The notes under the pieces were generated by a model. It made no database searches, had not been told where the DNA came from, and saw only the letters and a list, made by a program, of their open reading frames with translations. DNA of 64,000 nucleotides. It comes from Sabellastarte sp. h YS-2021. Its lineage: Eukaryota; Annelida; Polychaeta; Sabellida; Sabellidae. The DNA lies in contig OZ024929.1 of the NCBI GenBank assembly GCA_964017235.1, positions 22,689,464 through 22,753,463 on the forward strand, in the 5' to 3' direction. Below, one piece after another: positions 34,020 through 45,549 of this stretch (position 1 is its first letter; each line of letters opens with the position of its first letter). The translations under genes and the position numbers were made by a program.

Positions 34020-35640
34020 TGTACTAAAGGTAACATATTTTAACAAGGTGCTCTAAATGTAATACTTTTCAAGTTGTAATTGATTTAGTGCATGATTTCA
34101 TGAATTTTAATGCATTAAAAATTATTTAAAAAATTCATTAAAAAAATTTAGCATGTGAAAGCTCTCCAAAATGTAGGTGAATGAGTTATTTGAGAAATAT
34201 TGGCTATCTGTAATACCTTTAGTGATAATAGGCAGTTACTCATTTTGAGTAGGTGAGTAATTAGCTACGGATCTGAAAATTCACTAATTGAAAGCTCTCC
34301 AAAATGTATGTGAATGAGATATTTCAGAAATACTGGCTATCTGCAATACTTGTAGAGATAATTCGCATTTACTCATTTTGAGTAGGTGAATAATTAACTA
34401 CGGGTGTGAAACTTCACCAAGTGAAAGCTCTCCCAAAAGTAGGTGAATGAGTTATTTGAAAAAAATTTGCTATCTGCAATACTTTTACAGATAATTCCCA
34501 TTTACTCATTTTGATTAGGTGAGTAATTAGCTACGGGTCTGGAACTTCACCATGTGAAAGCTCTCCCAAAAGTAGATGAACGAGTAATTTGATAAAAATT
34601 GGATACCCGCAATACTTTTAGAGATAATTAGCATTTACTCATTTTGAGGAGGTGAATAATTAGCTACGGCTCTGAAAATTCACCAAGTGAAAGCTCTCCC
34701 AGAAGTAGGTGAATGAGTTATTTGATAAAAATTGGCTATCTGCAATACTTTTAGAGATAATTCACATTTACTCATTTTGAGGTGAATAATTAGCTACGGC
34801 TCTGAAAATTCACCAAGTGAAAGCTCTCCCAGAAGTAGGTGAATGAGTTATTTGATAAAAATTGGCTATCTGCAATACTTTTAGAGATAATTCACATTTA
34901 CTCATTTTCAGTAGGTGAGTAATTAGCTACAGGTCTGGAACTTCACCATGTGAAAGCCCTCCCAAAAATAGATGAATGAGTTATTTGATAAAAATTGCAT
35001 ATCTGCAATACTTTTAGAGATAATTCACATTTACTCATTTTGAGTAGGTGAATAATTAGCTACGGGTCTGAAACCTCACCAAGTAAAAGCTCTCCCAAAG
35101 TAGGTGAATGAGTTATTTGAGAAAAATTGGATATCTGCAATACTTTTACAGATAATTCACATTTACTCATTTCGAGTAGGTGAGTAATTAGCTACGGGTC
35201 TGGAACTTCACCATGTGAAAGCTCTCCCAAAAGTAGATGAACGAGTAATTTGATAAAAATTGGATATCCACAATACTTTTAGAGATAATTAGCATTTACT
35301 CATTTTGAGTAGGTGAATAATTAGCTACAGGTCTGAAACTTCACCAAGTGAAAGCTCTTCCAAAAGTAGGTGAATGAGTTATTTAAGAAAAATTGGATAT
35401 CCCCAATACTTTTAGGGATAATTCACATTTACTCTTTTTGAGTAGGTGAGTAATTAGCTACGGGTCTGGAACTTCACCATGTGAAAGCTCTCCCAAAAGT
35501 AGATGAATGAGTTATTTGATAAAAATTGGATATCCGCAATACTTTTAGAGATAATTATCATTTACTCATTTTGAGTAGGTGAATAATTAACTACAGGTCT
35601 GAAACTTCACCATGTGAAAGCTCTCCCAAAAGTAGATGAA
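34020..35640. repeat. Satellite array 2a, about twelve units of about 132 bp
   Basis: Units begin TGTGAAAGCTCTCCCAAAAG and contain TAGGTGAATGAGTTATTTGA, GCAATACTTTTAGAGATAAT, CATTTACTCATTTTGAGTAG and AATTAGCTACGGGTCTGAAA. Starts fall near 34155, 34290, 34421, 34556, 34688, 34819, 34951, 35079, 35216, 35347, 35483 and 35617. Neighbouring units at 34.68-34.95 kb are almost identical, a sign of recent local homogenisation. Confidence 0.9.
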
Positions 35641-38335
35641 GCAGTTATTTGAGAAAAATTATGTCATTATTTTGCCACAAATAAGAAAATAGCTATTACT
35701 CACTTATGGCATGCATTAGAACCCCAAACTATATGCATTTACCCTGCAGTCACAATTTCAAAGTAGGTATTACTCGGCTATCCAATGTGCAACAGGTCTG
35801 AAACTTTACTATGTGATAGGTTATCAAAAACTAGATGAATAACATATTTGAAAATATTTCCCTAACTTTAATACTTTTGAAGATATTTGACATTTACTTG
35901 TGTTGTTATTTTGCTACAAATAAGAAAATAGCTATTACTCACTTATGGCATGCAATACAACCCCAAAATATATACCATCTTATAGTTAAGGACAAAGTAG
36001 CTGAACAACATATTTGAAGAAAAAGCTGTAACTGCAATAGTTTTGGAGTTACAATGGATTTACTCAACAGTCACAATTTCAAAGTAGCTATTACTTAGCT
36101 ATGCAATGTGCAACAGGTCTGAAACTTTACTATGCGATAGCTTACAAAAAAGTAGATGAATGACATATTTGAAAAGAATTCCGTAACTTTAATACTTCTG
36201 AAGATATTTGACATTTACTTATGTCATTATTTTGCTACTAATAAGAAAAAAGCTATTACTCACTTATGGCATGCAATAGAACCCCAAACTACATGCCAGC
36301 TTATAGCTAAGGACAAAGTAGCTGAACAACATATTTGAAGAAAAAGCTGTCACTGCAATAGTTTTGGAGTTACAATGGATTTACTCAACAGTAACAATTT
36401 CAAAGTTAGCTATTACTTAGCTATGCAATGTGCAACAGGTCTGAAACTTTACTATGTGATAGCTTACAAAAAAAGTAGATGAATGACATATTTGAAAAGA
36501 ATTCCGTAACTTTAATACTTCTGAAGATATTTGACATTTACTTATGTCATTATTTTGCTACTAATAAAATAGCTATTACTCACTTATGGCATGCAATAGA
36601 ACCCCAAACTACATGCCAGCTTATAGCTAAGGACAAAGTAGGCGAACAACATATTTTACGAAAATATTGTAACTGCAATAGTTTTGGAGTTACAATGGAT
36701 TTACTCAACTGTAGAATTTCAAAGTAGCTATTACTCAGCTATCAAATGTGCAACAGATCCGAAACTTTACTATGTGATAGCTTATGAAAAAGTAGATGGA
36801 TAACATATTTGAAAAGAATTCCCTAACTTTAATACTTTTGAAGATATTTGACATCTACTTATGTCATGATTTTGTTACAAATAACAAAATAGCTATTACT
36901 CACTTATGGCATGCAATAGAACCCATAAACTATGTACCATCTTATAGCTAAGGACAAAGTAGCTGAACAACATATTTCAGGAAAATACTCTAACTGCAAT
37001 AGTTTTGGAGTTACAATGGCTTTACTCAACAGTCAGAATTTCAAAGTAGCTATAACTCAGCTATCCAAGGTGCAACAGGTCTGAAACTTTACTATGTTAT
37101 AGCTTACAAAAAAGTAGATGGACAACATATTTGAAAAGATTTCCCTAACTTCAATACTTTTGAAGATATTTGACATTTACTTCTTCTGTTATTTAGCTAC
37201 AAATGAGAAAATAGCTATTACTCACTTATGGCAAGCAATAGAACCCCAAACTATGTACCATCTTATAGCTAAGAACAAAGTAGCTGAACAACATATTTTA
37301 GGAAAATACTCCAACTGCAATAGTTTTGGAGTTACAATGGCTTTACTCAACAGTCAGAATTTCAAAGTATCTATTACTCAGCTATCCAAGGTGCAACAGG
37401 TCTGAAACTTTACTATGTCATAGCTTACCAAAAAGTAGATGGACAACATATTTGAAAAGATTTCCCTAACTTTAATACTTTTGAAGATATTTGACATTTA
37501 CTTCTTCTGTTATTTAGCTAGAAATGAGGAAATAGCTATTACTCACTTATGGCAAGCAATAGAACCCCAAACTATGTACCATCTTATAGCTAAGAACAAA
37601 GTAGCTGAACAACATATTTTAGGAAAACACTCTAACTGCAATACTTTTTTAGTTACAATAGCTTTACTCAACAGTCAGAATTTCAAAGTAGCTATTACTC
37701 AGCTATCCAAGGTGCAACAGGTCTGAAACTTTACTATGTCATAGCTTACCAAAAAGTAGATGGACAACATATTTGAAAAGATTTCCCTAACTTTAATACT
37801 TTTGAAGATATTTGACATTTACTTCTTCTGTTATTTAGCTACAAATGAGAAAATAGCTATTACTCACTTATGGCATGCAATAGAACCCCAAACTATGTAC
37901 CATCTTATAGCTAAGGACAAAGTAGCTGAACAACATATTTTAGGAAAATACTCTAACTGCAATAGTTTTGGAGTTACAATCGCTTTACTCACCAGTCAGA
38001 ATTTCAAAGTATCTATTACTCAGCTATCCAAAGTGCAACAGGTCTGAAACTTTAGCATGTGATAGCTTACCAAAAAGAAGATGGACAACATATTTGAAAA
38101 GAATTCCCTAACTTCAATACTTTTGAAGATATTTGACATTTACTTCTTCTGTTATTTAGCTACAAATGAGAAAATAGCTATTACTCACTTATGGCATGCA
38201 ATGGGACCCCAAACTATGTACCATCTTATAGCTAAGGACAAAGTAGCTGAACAACATATTTGAAGAAAAACTTGTTACTGCAATAGTTTTTGAGTTATGA
38301 GCCCTTTACTCAAAGTAGCTAAGATTGCTATTACT
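35641..38335. repeat. Satellite array 2b, about eight 321-bp dimeric units
   Basis: The frame start ATGGACAACATATTTGAAAA recurs at 37118, 37439, 37760 and 38081, exactly 321 bp apart; diverged units start near 35835, 36156, 36479 and 36797. Each unit contains two related half-units, one with AACTTTAATACTTTTGAAGA and one with AACTGCAATAGTTTTGGAGT. It is a higher-order repeat built from two monomers of about 160 bp. The recurring open frame of 60-95 codons is a consequence of the repeat, not a gene. Confidence 0.9.
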
Positions 38336-38454
38336 CATTATCTTTAGGCCTAAGTCAATAAAACCAAAAATTTTTTCAAGGGCATGAAAATTCATTGGGA
38401 CAATTAATTTACAAAAAATCTGTAGCTGTAGCAGTTTTGGAGAAATCTGCGTGA

Positions 38455-38530
38455 CTAACCAACGCACACACGCACGCACGCACACACAGACATCATTTCA
38501 TAATCTCCCGGGCTTTACGGGAGATAATAA
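38455..38530. repeat. ACGC/AC microsatellite and terminal hairpin after array 2b
   Basis: CGCACACACGCACGCACGCA is followed by CATCATTTCATAATCTCCCG and the inverted repeat ATCTCCCG-GGCTTTA-CGGGAGAT. The order tandem core, microsatellite, hairpin is characteristic of Pearl/Helentron-type non-autonomous elements of bivalves (family knowledge, assignment inferred). Confidence 0.65.
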
Positions 38531-38574
38531 CGTGGTAGGGAGCAGGATACTACTGTTTATACACCTATTTTAAC

Positions 38575-38755
38575 TGTAGTAAAGCTTGGGAGTTGTGATA
38601 TATGTGTATGCTCCACTACTTGTAATGTACCGACTATTAGGTATTGTACACACAATGTATATATAAGACTGTGTTATGTGAAACCTGTGAGTTTAGAATA
38701 AATGCCTGTAGTGCTAAAACCTATCTTGTTGTCAGTCCTCAAATGAATATTAACA
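38575..38755 (+). mobile_element. Possible solo LTR, 181 bp
   Basis: The segment begins TGTAGTAAAG and ends ATTAACA. It holds a TATA-like TATATATAAGACTGTG (about 38656-38672) and an AATAAA at 38697-38702, with a GT-rich downstream region (CTTGTTGTCAGTC). Flanks TTAAC and TTAAG would be a 5-bp target duplication with one mismatch. The combination fits a solo LTR, but no primer site or relative is available. Confidence 0.4.
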
Positions 38756-41700
38756 TTAAGTTCCAAAGAAACCCACCAAATAACATATTAGTGTAACTGA
38801 GGTGATTGTAGGCTTCTGTTCCAACCTCTGTGAGTGGGTATTTCAATCTCGAGTGGTTTTATCCCAAAGAAAGATTATTATACAGGTCTCGCACATTTCC
38901 CATATTTTAATCTGCCCAGTTTGTCAAGATAGATTGTGACCAGGTGTTACAATTTTTTTTGCTTTAGAAACTCATATTTTCCCACCTTTCTTTACCACAA
39001 CCAGTCTCATCATGCAACACAGTTTGAAATAGGCTAGATCTCCGGATAGGCTGTGTATATGGAACCAGATGGTAAGAAGATGACCATAGAATTTCACAGA
39101 AGACAAGATAATTTTCATGAAAATACTGATTTTGTGTGTTTCTATACATGAATGAATAATACCAAGAAGTATAAAGAAATATATTTATTTCTTTTCAAGA
39201 TGTGGCAGCCTTGTTATATCTGGAAGCTTGTCCAGATCAATTCAGGAACACACTGAAGCAAGATTAAGTTATCCCTGTTTCAGACACAATATTCACGCTT
39301 TCTATCTACATGAACAAATTCCATACCAGTGTTTAAACACAAATGGTTAACAACTGGACTGACATTTCCATTAGAAAACATAGTTACTGACAGTTCTTCC
39401 ATTCAGAAAAGTCAATGTCATGTAAGCTTTCTTTACAGGTACTTAACTAGTACTGTACAAAATGAATCCATGTTTCAGAAGAAACTTAATCACAGGTTTT
39501 TCAAACAACATAAAAAGTATGTCTCATTTGTGTATCTCTTTTTTGACAGAATGAGGCTTGACATATTGTGATTAGAATACAGTGTATTCACTTTTCCAAC
39601 CAAATATGTACCTGCCAACAGCACTACTAAACAAGACACTATGAGAATATAATGTTACAATATTTTAATAAACTTGGCAAGGTTTTCAATGTAGTGTTCA
39701 ATAGATTAACCAAAATCCGTGAAGTTACATCTTTGGTGGTCTCCCTAACTACTTTAACTGAATCTGTGTACATTATAACACACTTTGATAAAGAATAACC
39801 ATTCCAACAAGTATAAGGAATCAACTCACAACAAATATTTTGTCAGTTACAATTCCAGCACTATACAGAATGCACTGTGAGAGGTGTATACACATTAAAA
39901 AAGAAACACGTTGCCAACAATCATGTCCACGATTAATTGTCAGCTAAAAGTAGGGCAACAAATTGACTGTTATGACATCAAACGTGCCATATTAGTTTCT
40001 TCCACGAGTGTTTACAACTGGATGGTCTCTACAATAAGAGCAACCTTTTCATCTTCTCTGGTAACTTACAGAAGCATTCACAAACCAATTCACACTTTCA
40101 TGGTTATTTTGTACTGAGACAAACATTTGTTCACATGAGTACATTTAAATAAACAAGTCTTTGCAAAATTTGCAACATTGTTCAAACATTTACAAAATCT
40201 GGAGAATATTGTAATAACCAAGAGCAAGACTGCTCTCATTTGCTTTGCAGTAACAAATATTTAGAGGATCTCAGAGGAATCATTCACATATTAAACTATT
40301 GCTAATTTAAGAACTAGAGCTCGGTAGCTCAATGTTTGCATAACCCATGCAAATCCCCCCGCCCCCCAGCTCAACCTCTCAATCATTCAACATCATAGCA
40401 TTGGTTAGCAAGGGTAACCTATCTTCAAATCATTATCTTCCTCTATGAGATAGGTAACCCAAGTGTCATTAAGACATTTTACCAAAGATCCAACTGGAGG
40501 ACCACATTCAATTCAATAGGTCATACGAGGACAAGCCAATCTGTGAGTTCAATAAACCACGAAACAGGTGGCTTTAACATTTCAATGCTAGACATCACCC
40601 ACCATATAGGCACCTTTTCAGTGAGAAATATGGTGAATAGACTTTGGCACAGGGCGCTGGAGGGGTTCAAGAATCCATAATTAGATCAAATTCAATAATT
40701 ATCAACAGTACCATTGACCGTCAAAAAAGCAAAATACATTCCTCAGAAACAATCACCTTTTTTGTGATGAAAAATGACCTTTACTTTCAAGGCTGCCACC
40801 AGCGATCCCTAAATAAGGCTATCTGCAAAGCATGTTTGTACAAAACCAGTTCACAATACTCAACTGGATAGTATCTTCTCTGAAAGCAGGCAGTTTATCT
40901 GACAGTGTAGAGTCATTTCACTACATTTAATTTTTCCACTACAGAAGTAGGAACAGATTTTAAAAATGTAAAACCTTGTTTTTCCAACTGAGAAAGCTAA
41001 CACATCAATTTCTTTACATTATTAAAACCACTCACAAAGAGAATCTGATTCTAGGCAGATTTATGAACCATCAAACACTTGAAATATTGACGGTAAGAAT
41101 TGATTGTACTGATATTGGCTCTGCCAACTAATAAGCATTTGCCAAAACTTCGATAATTACAAACCATTTTTTTTGTCTACAAGCACCCAACAGTGTTTCA
41201 TTCTGATGCAAGTTTTATTTTCAATCCAAACAGCACAAAACCACTGTACAGTGTACACACAAGTTGTTGTTTTTCACATACTTCAGAATTTATGTGATTT
41301 TTGAAATTGGTAAAGTGCCGTTACATATGTCTCCCCAATAATCACCAGTGATCACTTCTCACAAGTAATGGCTTTATATCTTGCAATCAGAAAGCAAATT
41401 GCATTTCAGTGTACTGCAACTACCTTATTTCATAAAATATTCAAGTTATAAGTAATCACAAAGTACAAGCACACAGCTATATAGCAGTATCTGAGCTGTA
41501 AACTATCATTTCAGAATGCAGTAGCTCACCAAAAAGAAACCAGTCTCTACTAGTCCAGATCAGACACTGAAGATTACAATTCATTAATTTGTATTTAAAG
41601 AGCCATAATGGCTTAGTTAATATTTAGATATGATGGACTGTCAAATAATTCCTCCAAAGAAAAACTGACAATTAATATTCAATTTGAAAACGGTTATAAT

Positions 41701-43000
41701 TGTTGCAACAATGCCGTAAAGAGGGCTCAGAGTATCGTCGCACAAAATATCTGATACTGGGCGTGAAATTCAACATCCATATCAACAGCAAAGTGCAATA
41801 TGAATTTGCATATCCATTTATGTTGAAACATGAACACGACTCATTCCCTGCAAATACTACATACACTGAACACGTGTAACCATCATAGAAACAGAGTGCA
41901 TTATAGTAGAGATAATGTATTATCACAGCAAGTCAGTCGCAACCTAACTTGGTTCGACTGGTCGCCTTGCCATGACAGCATGAATACATTTTAGTTGTAA
42001 TAACTCAGTACCCATTCTGATTCCAAGATACCAAGACAGTTATAAGTTGTAACTGGTGTCCCAAAAGACCTGCTAACACAGTGGATCTGATGAAAATACA
42101 CCAATCTTATCTAAGTAAAACCGAGCTTAATATTTGCAAAAAATATTGCAAAAGAGGTGAGAATGTCTTCATAGTTAAGGTATATTTGTAATGTTTCCCC
42201 ACAATTTTTAACAACTAACATGCTGGTTTACACTATTTTTTTTTTCTGTATTTCAATTAAATGGTCTCCTTTCATGTTACATTCAACAAGGATATACCTG
42301 TCTGTCTTGCACATTTGAACAAGGGGCTAAAACAAAAATAGTAAGATTATAATTTTCAAAACAACTTTTTACTAACTATGATCAATGTCAAAGGTTGAGG
42401 CTTGTACCTCACTTTACATCTTAAGGTCATAACAGCAGAGATGAGTGTGAAACCATGGCAACAGCAGTGACAGTCAGGTGATAAAATGCCAAAACTTACT
42501 AATCATTGGAAACACTGAGGGCTTTCACAACTATGATCAAGCTTGACACTCAGTACAGTTAATCAATAATGTGTCCAGTTTATAACTTAAAATGTTTGTT
42601 GAAGTTATGTAAAGCCTAGATAATTGTGACAGACACATTAAAACAGTGGCGTATTATGAAGCCTTAATTTATAAGCAATAAGCAAATATTCTGGAAAAAG
42701 ATGGAACTTAAAATTGATTTAAAGGCAAATTTATGAAGCTTTAATTACCATAGAAATTACAAAAATTAATCCTGAGTAAACAAGAAAAACAAACTGCTAT
42801 TCTAAACCTTGTTCAACTATACCACACAATTCACAATTAAAGCACTAACTTTCTAACCATTGTCATTTAAAGGGACACAGCGGATGTATTTTATTCATTA
42901 TTCATGACATATTCCCTGTTAAACTATTCTTCAGTTCTTTTGTTTGGTTTATTTTTCCACAAACATTAAACTGTATCAAATCAGTATTATTTTTAACACA
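38756..43000. other. Long gene-free, largely non-repetitive stretch
   Basis: No coding frame with recognised homology in more than 4 kb, and few obvious repeats. It lies 3' of the last exon of the minus-strand gene that ends at 44599 and may be partly a long 3' UTR of that gene. On the minus strand an AAAAGAAATAAATATA tract near 39180 could serve as a distal poly(A) signal. This is an inference only. Confidence 0.35.
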
Positions 43001-43009
43001 AGTTTAATA

Positions 43010-43540
43010 ACAAGAGGGTCAGAAATGACCCAAAAGGTGGGTTGCGCAGGTAGCAATAAGGTTAGCCACTGCTGCAATTAAATTTAGAAACAAGGAAAGA
43101 AATGTTAGGTCACCCAGTTAAGGTAAATGTGTTAGATATGCTAAGAAATGTAAAACTTGTAATATAGGTTACATAATTGTATCTATGCTATAAACGGACA
43201 AACGAACAGACAGAATTACACTAATTTCGAAAGCAACTTAGCTATGATGGTGATCTATCTCCCTGTCAAGTTTGAATTGGATTGGACAAAGCGCTTTAGA
43301 GTTAAGAGTCCGGAAATGGAAATGCTGACGGACAGACAAATGAACACACAGAATTACACCAATTTCAAAAGCAACTTAGCTATGATGGTTATCTATCTCT
43401 CTGTCAAGTTTGAATTTGATTGGACAAAGCGTTTAAGAGTTAGAGTCCGGAAACAAAAATGTGGATGGACAGACGGACGTCGGACACATCAATCTAATAG
43501 GTGGGTTGGTTACATGCAACCCGCCTATAAATATTTATAA
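43010..43540. mobile_element. Small non-autonomous element with hairpin ends and two tandem units
   Basis: It starts near the hairpin GGGTCAGAAATGACCC and GGTGGGTTGCGCAGGTAG. Two copies of a 133-bp unit follow (CAGAATTACAC.AATTTC.AA, GCAACTTAGCTATGATGGT, TGTCAAGTTTGAATT.GATTG at 43210 and 43350). Next is the GGACAGACGGACGTCGGAC microsatellite-like run and an end with GGGTTGGTTACATGCAACCC. The layout parallels the arrays above. The 98-codon open frame 43244-43540 only reflects the tandem units. Confidence 0.6.
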
Positions 43541-44598
43541 ATGAGAAATCCTTATATTTGGAAATTACTCTCATTTTTAAAACCATATTTAAATTTGAGA
43601 ATAAGAAACTATAATTTTGAGAATTTTTAGAATACTTAAAATAATAATGTCAAATCAGATACAGTAACTCTGTGTATACCAGATGGCATAAGTATTTCAC
43701 TTCCTGAAAAACATTAAGGATAACTTACAGAAAGCCTGTGTAGAAAATACCCTTTTTAACAACAATTTTGAAAAGAACTTTATCTTTATAAATTCTTCCT
43801 TTTCCTATTCTTTGAATTTTTCTGTACAACGTCCCTACTTTCTGAGAAAATTCTGAAAATGAGTGTTTTCCAAAATTAAGAATGTACAAGAATATCATCG
43901 CACACTAATTTTTAACTCCTTATTTACGATAGCTTGACACACCTTTTCTGATCCTTAACGACACAAAAACATTTCCAAAATAGCTATAAAAACAGAAACT
44001 TATTCAACATTCTTGGATATACCTTCTCCAAAAGTATGACAAAATCCGATAGTTTTAATGAAAACATTTGAATATAATACCTTTGTTTTATTTCTGTGCA
44101 CAGCTGTTAAGAATGTGAAATAAAACTCTTGCTTTATCTTTGATTGTAAATTTTGAATTTGTACCTCTGAATACAGTGCCATAAATCTCCTGGATTTGAT
44201 GCTTTTCAAATGTTCAAAACAATCATGAATGGATTTTTTTATTTGAAACATATCAAACATGTTTTGAAGCAAACTGAATACACTTTGAACACAAATGAAA
44301 ACATTTTAAAATGTTCCTAACTTTAAAAAGTTGTGGTGACAGTTCTCTGGCTAGTTATCATTTTGTTTTCAACATAATTTTTTCATATTTTACTTTTTTT
44401 TTTAAAGAAAACAGAAATATTGCCCTGGTTTTTAGACAAATTGGGTGGATTTGTAATAGATTTTAATAATAGCTGTCAATGTAAATGTGACCAGACCATA
44501 AACATTAGTGTCATTGCACGTGACTACATATTCAAACTATTTGGTCACACCTTACACCCTCTGCATGAGCAGAATGTATGAATTTCTTGAAAACTTGA
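43541..44598. other. No gene; probable 3' UTR of the minus-strand gene
   Basis: AT-rich region immediately 3' of the stop codon at 44599 (minus strand). No repeat family recognised. Confidence 0.4.
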
Positions 44599-44759
44599 TC
44601 AATCCTGTTCATTGATCATGTGATCATCTGCCAAGCTCTCCCGAGTGCTGGATGCTTTCTTTCTCCTCTGGCGACCTTGACCTTTCCTGGCCTGGTTTTT
44701 GCTGTGCAAGTACCGCTGCTGCTGTTGCCAAGTGAAGCCCTCATTGGCTATGGTCACCT
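44599..44759 (-). CDS. Unassigned minus-strand gene, last coding exon
   Basis: Acceptor TTTTCTGTTATCAG is followed by 52 codons: VTIANEGFTWQQQQRYLHSK, ARKGQGRQRRKKASS, LADDHMINEQD and TGA. It enters with two bases of a Glu codon, fitting the single G left by the exon at 59511-59362. The RKGQGRQRRKK cluster looks like a nuclear localisation signal. The start resembles a motif in the preceding exon (GLTWQQTS versus GFTWQQQQ). I do not recognise the family; a chromatin or transcription-related protein is a guess. The intron between these exons is 14.6 kb and holds both DIRS elements. Confidence 0.6.
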
Positions 44760-44808
44760 CTGATAACAGAAAATACACACATAAAAACAACCTTTTAATA
44801 ATTCAAAA

Positions 44809-45030
44809 TGGAAAATTTAATGGTTAAATTAAATTTTTATTAGTTAATATCTTACCTAGTGGACCAGTGCATTTGTCCGGCGCGCAGCCGGTCCCGCCAA
44901 ACGTTAGACAAAAACGTCCTGAGCTGGGCTCTGACCGGGACCGGTAGTGTACTCCTCATTCGCCAGGTGTCGTGACTGCACCCAGCTCCCCTACTGTGCG
45001 TGCGCGCGCATGCGTACTTCCTCTTTTTGT
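44809..45030. repeat. Left inverted terminal repeat of DIRS A
   Basis: From CTTACCTAGTGGACCAGTGC to GTACTTCCTCTTTTTGT it is complementary to 51132-51318 with only a few mismatches. The outermost 40 bases (TGGAAAATTTAATGGTTAAA...) are unique to this end. GC-rich core with GTGCGCGCGCATGCG, resembling an NRF1-type binding site. Confidence 0.9.
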
Positions 45031-45090
45031 GGCCTACCTAAGAATGTCCCCCTTTGAGCTATTGCGGGGCAGGTAGGGTGGGACTCTCTT

Positions 45091-45187
45091 GGTCCACTAG
45101 GTAAGATATTAACTAATAAAAATTTAATTTAACCATTAAATTTTCCATTTTATTGCGTTAATATATCTTACCTAGTGGACCAGTGCA
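45091..45187. repeat. Internal complementary region of DIRS A
   Basis: The left half GGTCCACTAGGTAAGATATT ... AACCATTAAATTTTCCA is the complement of the left end, and the right half TTTTATTGCGTTAATATATC / TTACCTAGTGGACC is the complement of the right end. Together they specify the end-to-end junction of a circular intermediate. Confidence 0.92.
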
Positions 45188-45327
45188 GAATAACTACCCA
45201 GTGGTTGGAGGGTAGCTATGGAAAAAGGGGAGACAGAGACTCTAAGATCTACATATATATACTCCGTAACTCCAGAGGGAATCACCCGGGAAGGGTTTCT
45301 AACTACCCTGGAAAGGTACAGTCTCTC

Positions 45328-45330
<3 letters not shown>

Positions 45331-45363
<33 letters not shown>
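45331..45363. repeat. Poly-C run of about 33 bases
   Basis: An uninterrupted C tract in the 3' non-coding part of DIRS A, preceded by CTCTCT. Element B has only a short C7 near 52606 in the equivalent region. Length may be uncertain in assembly. Confidence 0.85.
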
Positions 45364-45461
45364 AGTTTTGTAGCTGACGAGTCCACGAGGAAGTGAAGAA
45401 GGGGAATTGAAGATTAAGATGGTCCCCCATCTTCTTGCAACGCAAGACAGACTGCAGGGAC

Positions 45462-45489
45462 GTTTTTTTTTTTTTTTTTTTTTTTTTTT
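45462..45489. repeat. Poly-T run (poly-A on coding strand) of about 28 bases
   Basis: Uninterrupted T tract just 3' of the YR gene of DIRS A (minus strand reads A). Element B has T8GT9 in the matching place (52714-52735), so the tract is conserved in position. Confidence 0.85.
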
Positions 45490-45549
45490 CATGTACATGT
45501 ATGAATACATATATACATCACTATACACTATATACATGGGATCCTCTAT

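Noticed and set aside
35835..38263. Repeated open frame of 60-95 codons on the plus strand, nearly identical at 37118, 37439, 37760 and 38081
   Set aside because: The frame is a by-product of a 321-bp satellite unit. There is no start context, splice signal or domain, and diverged units lose the frame.
38455..38500. CRISPR-like regular repeats next to spacers in the satellite arrays
   Set aside because: Eukaryotic satellite DNA: the units are contiguous, diverged and without unique spacers.
43244..43540. 98-codon plus-strand frame containing a repeated peptide
   Set aside because: It covers two tandem units of a non-autonomous element and ends in its microsatellite-like run.
45331..45489. 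Poly-C and poly-T runs as protein-coding (poly-Gly, poly-Lys) in a 121-codon minus-strand frame
   Set aside because: Homopolymers in the 3' non-coding part of DIRS A. The matching region of B is not coding.
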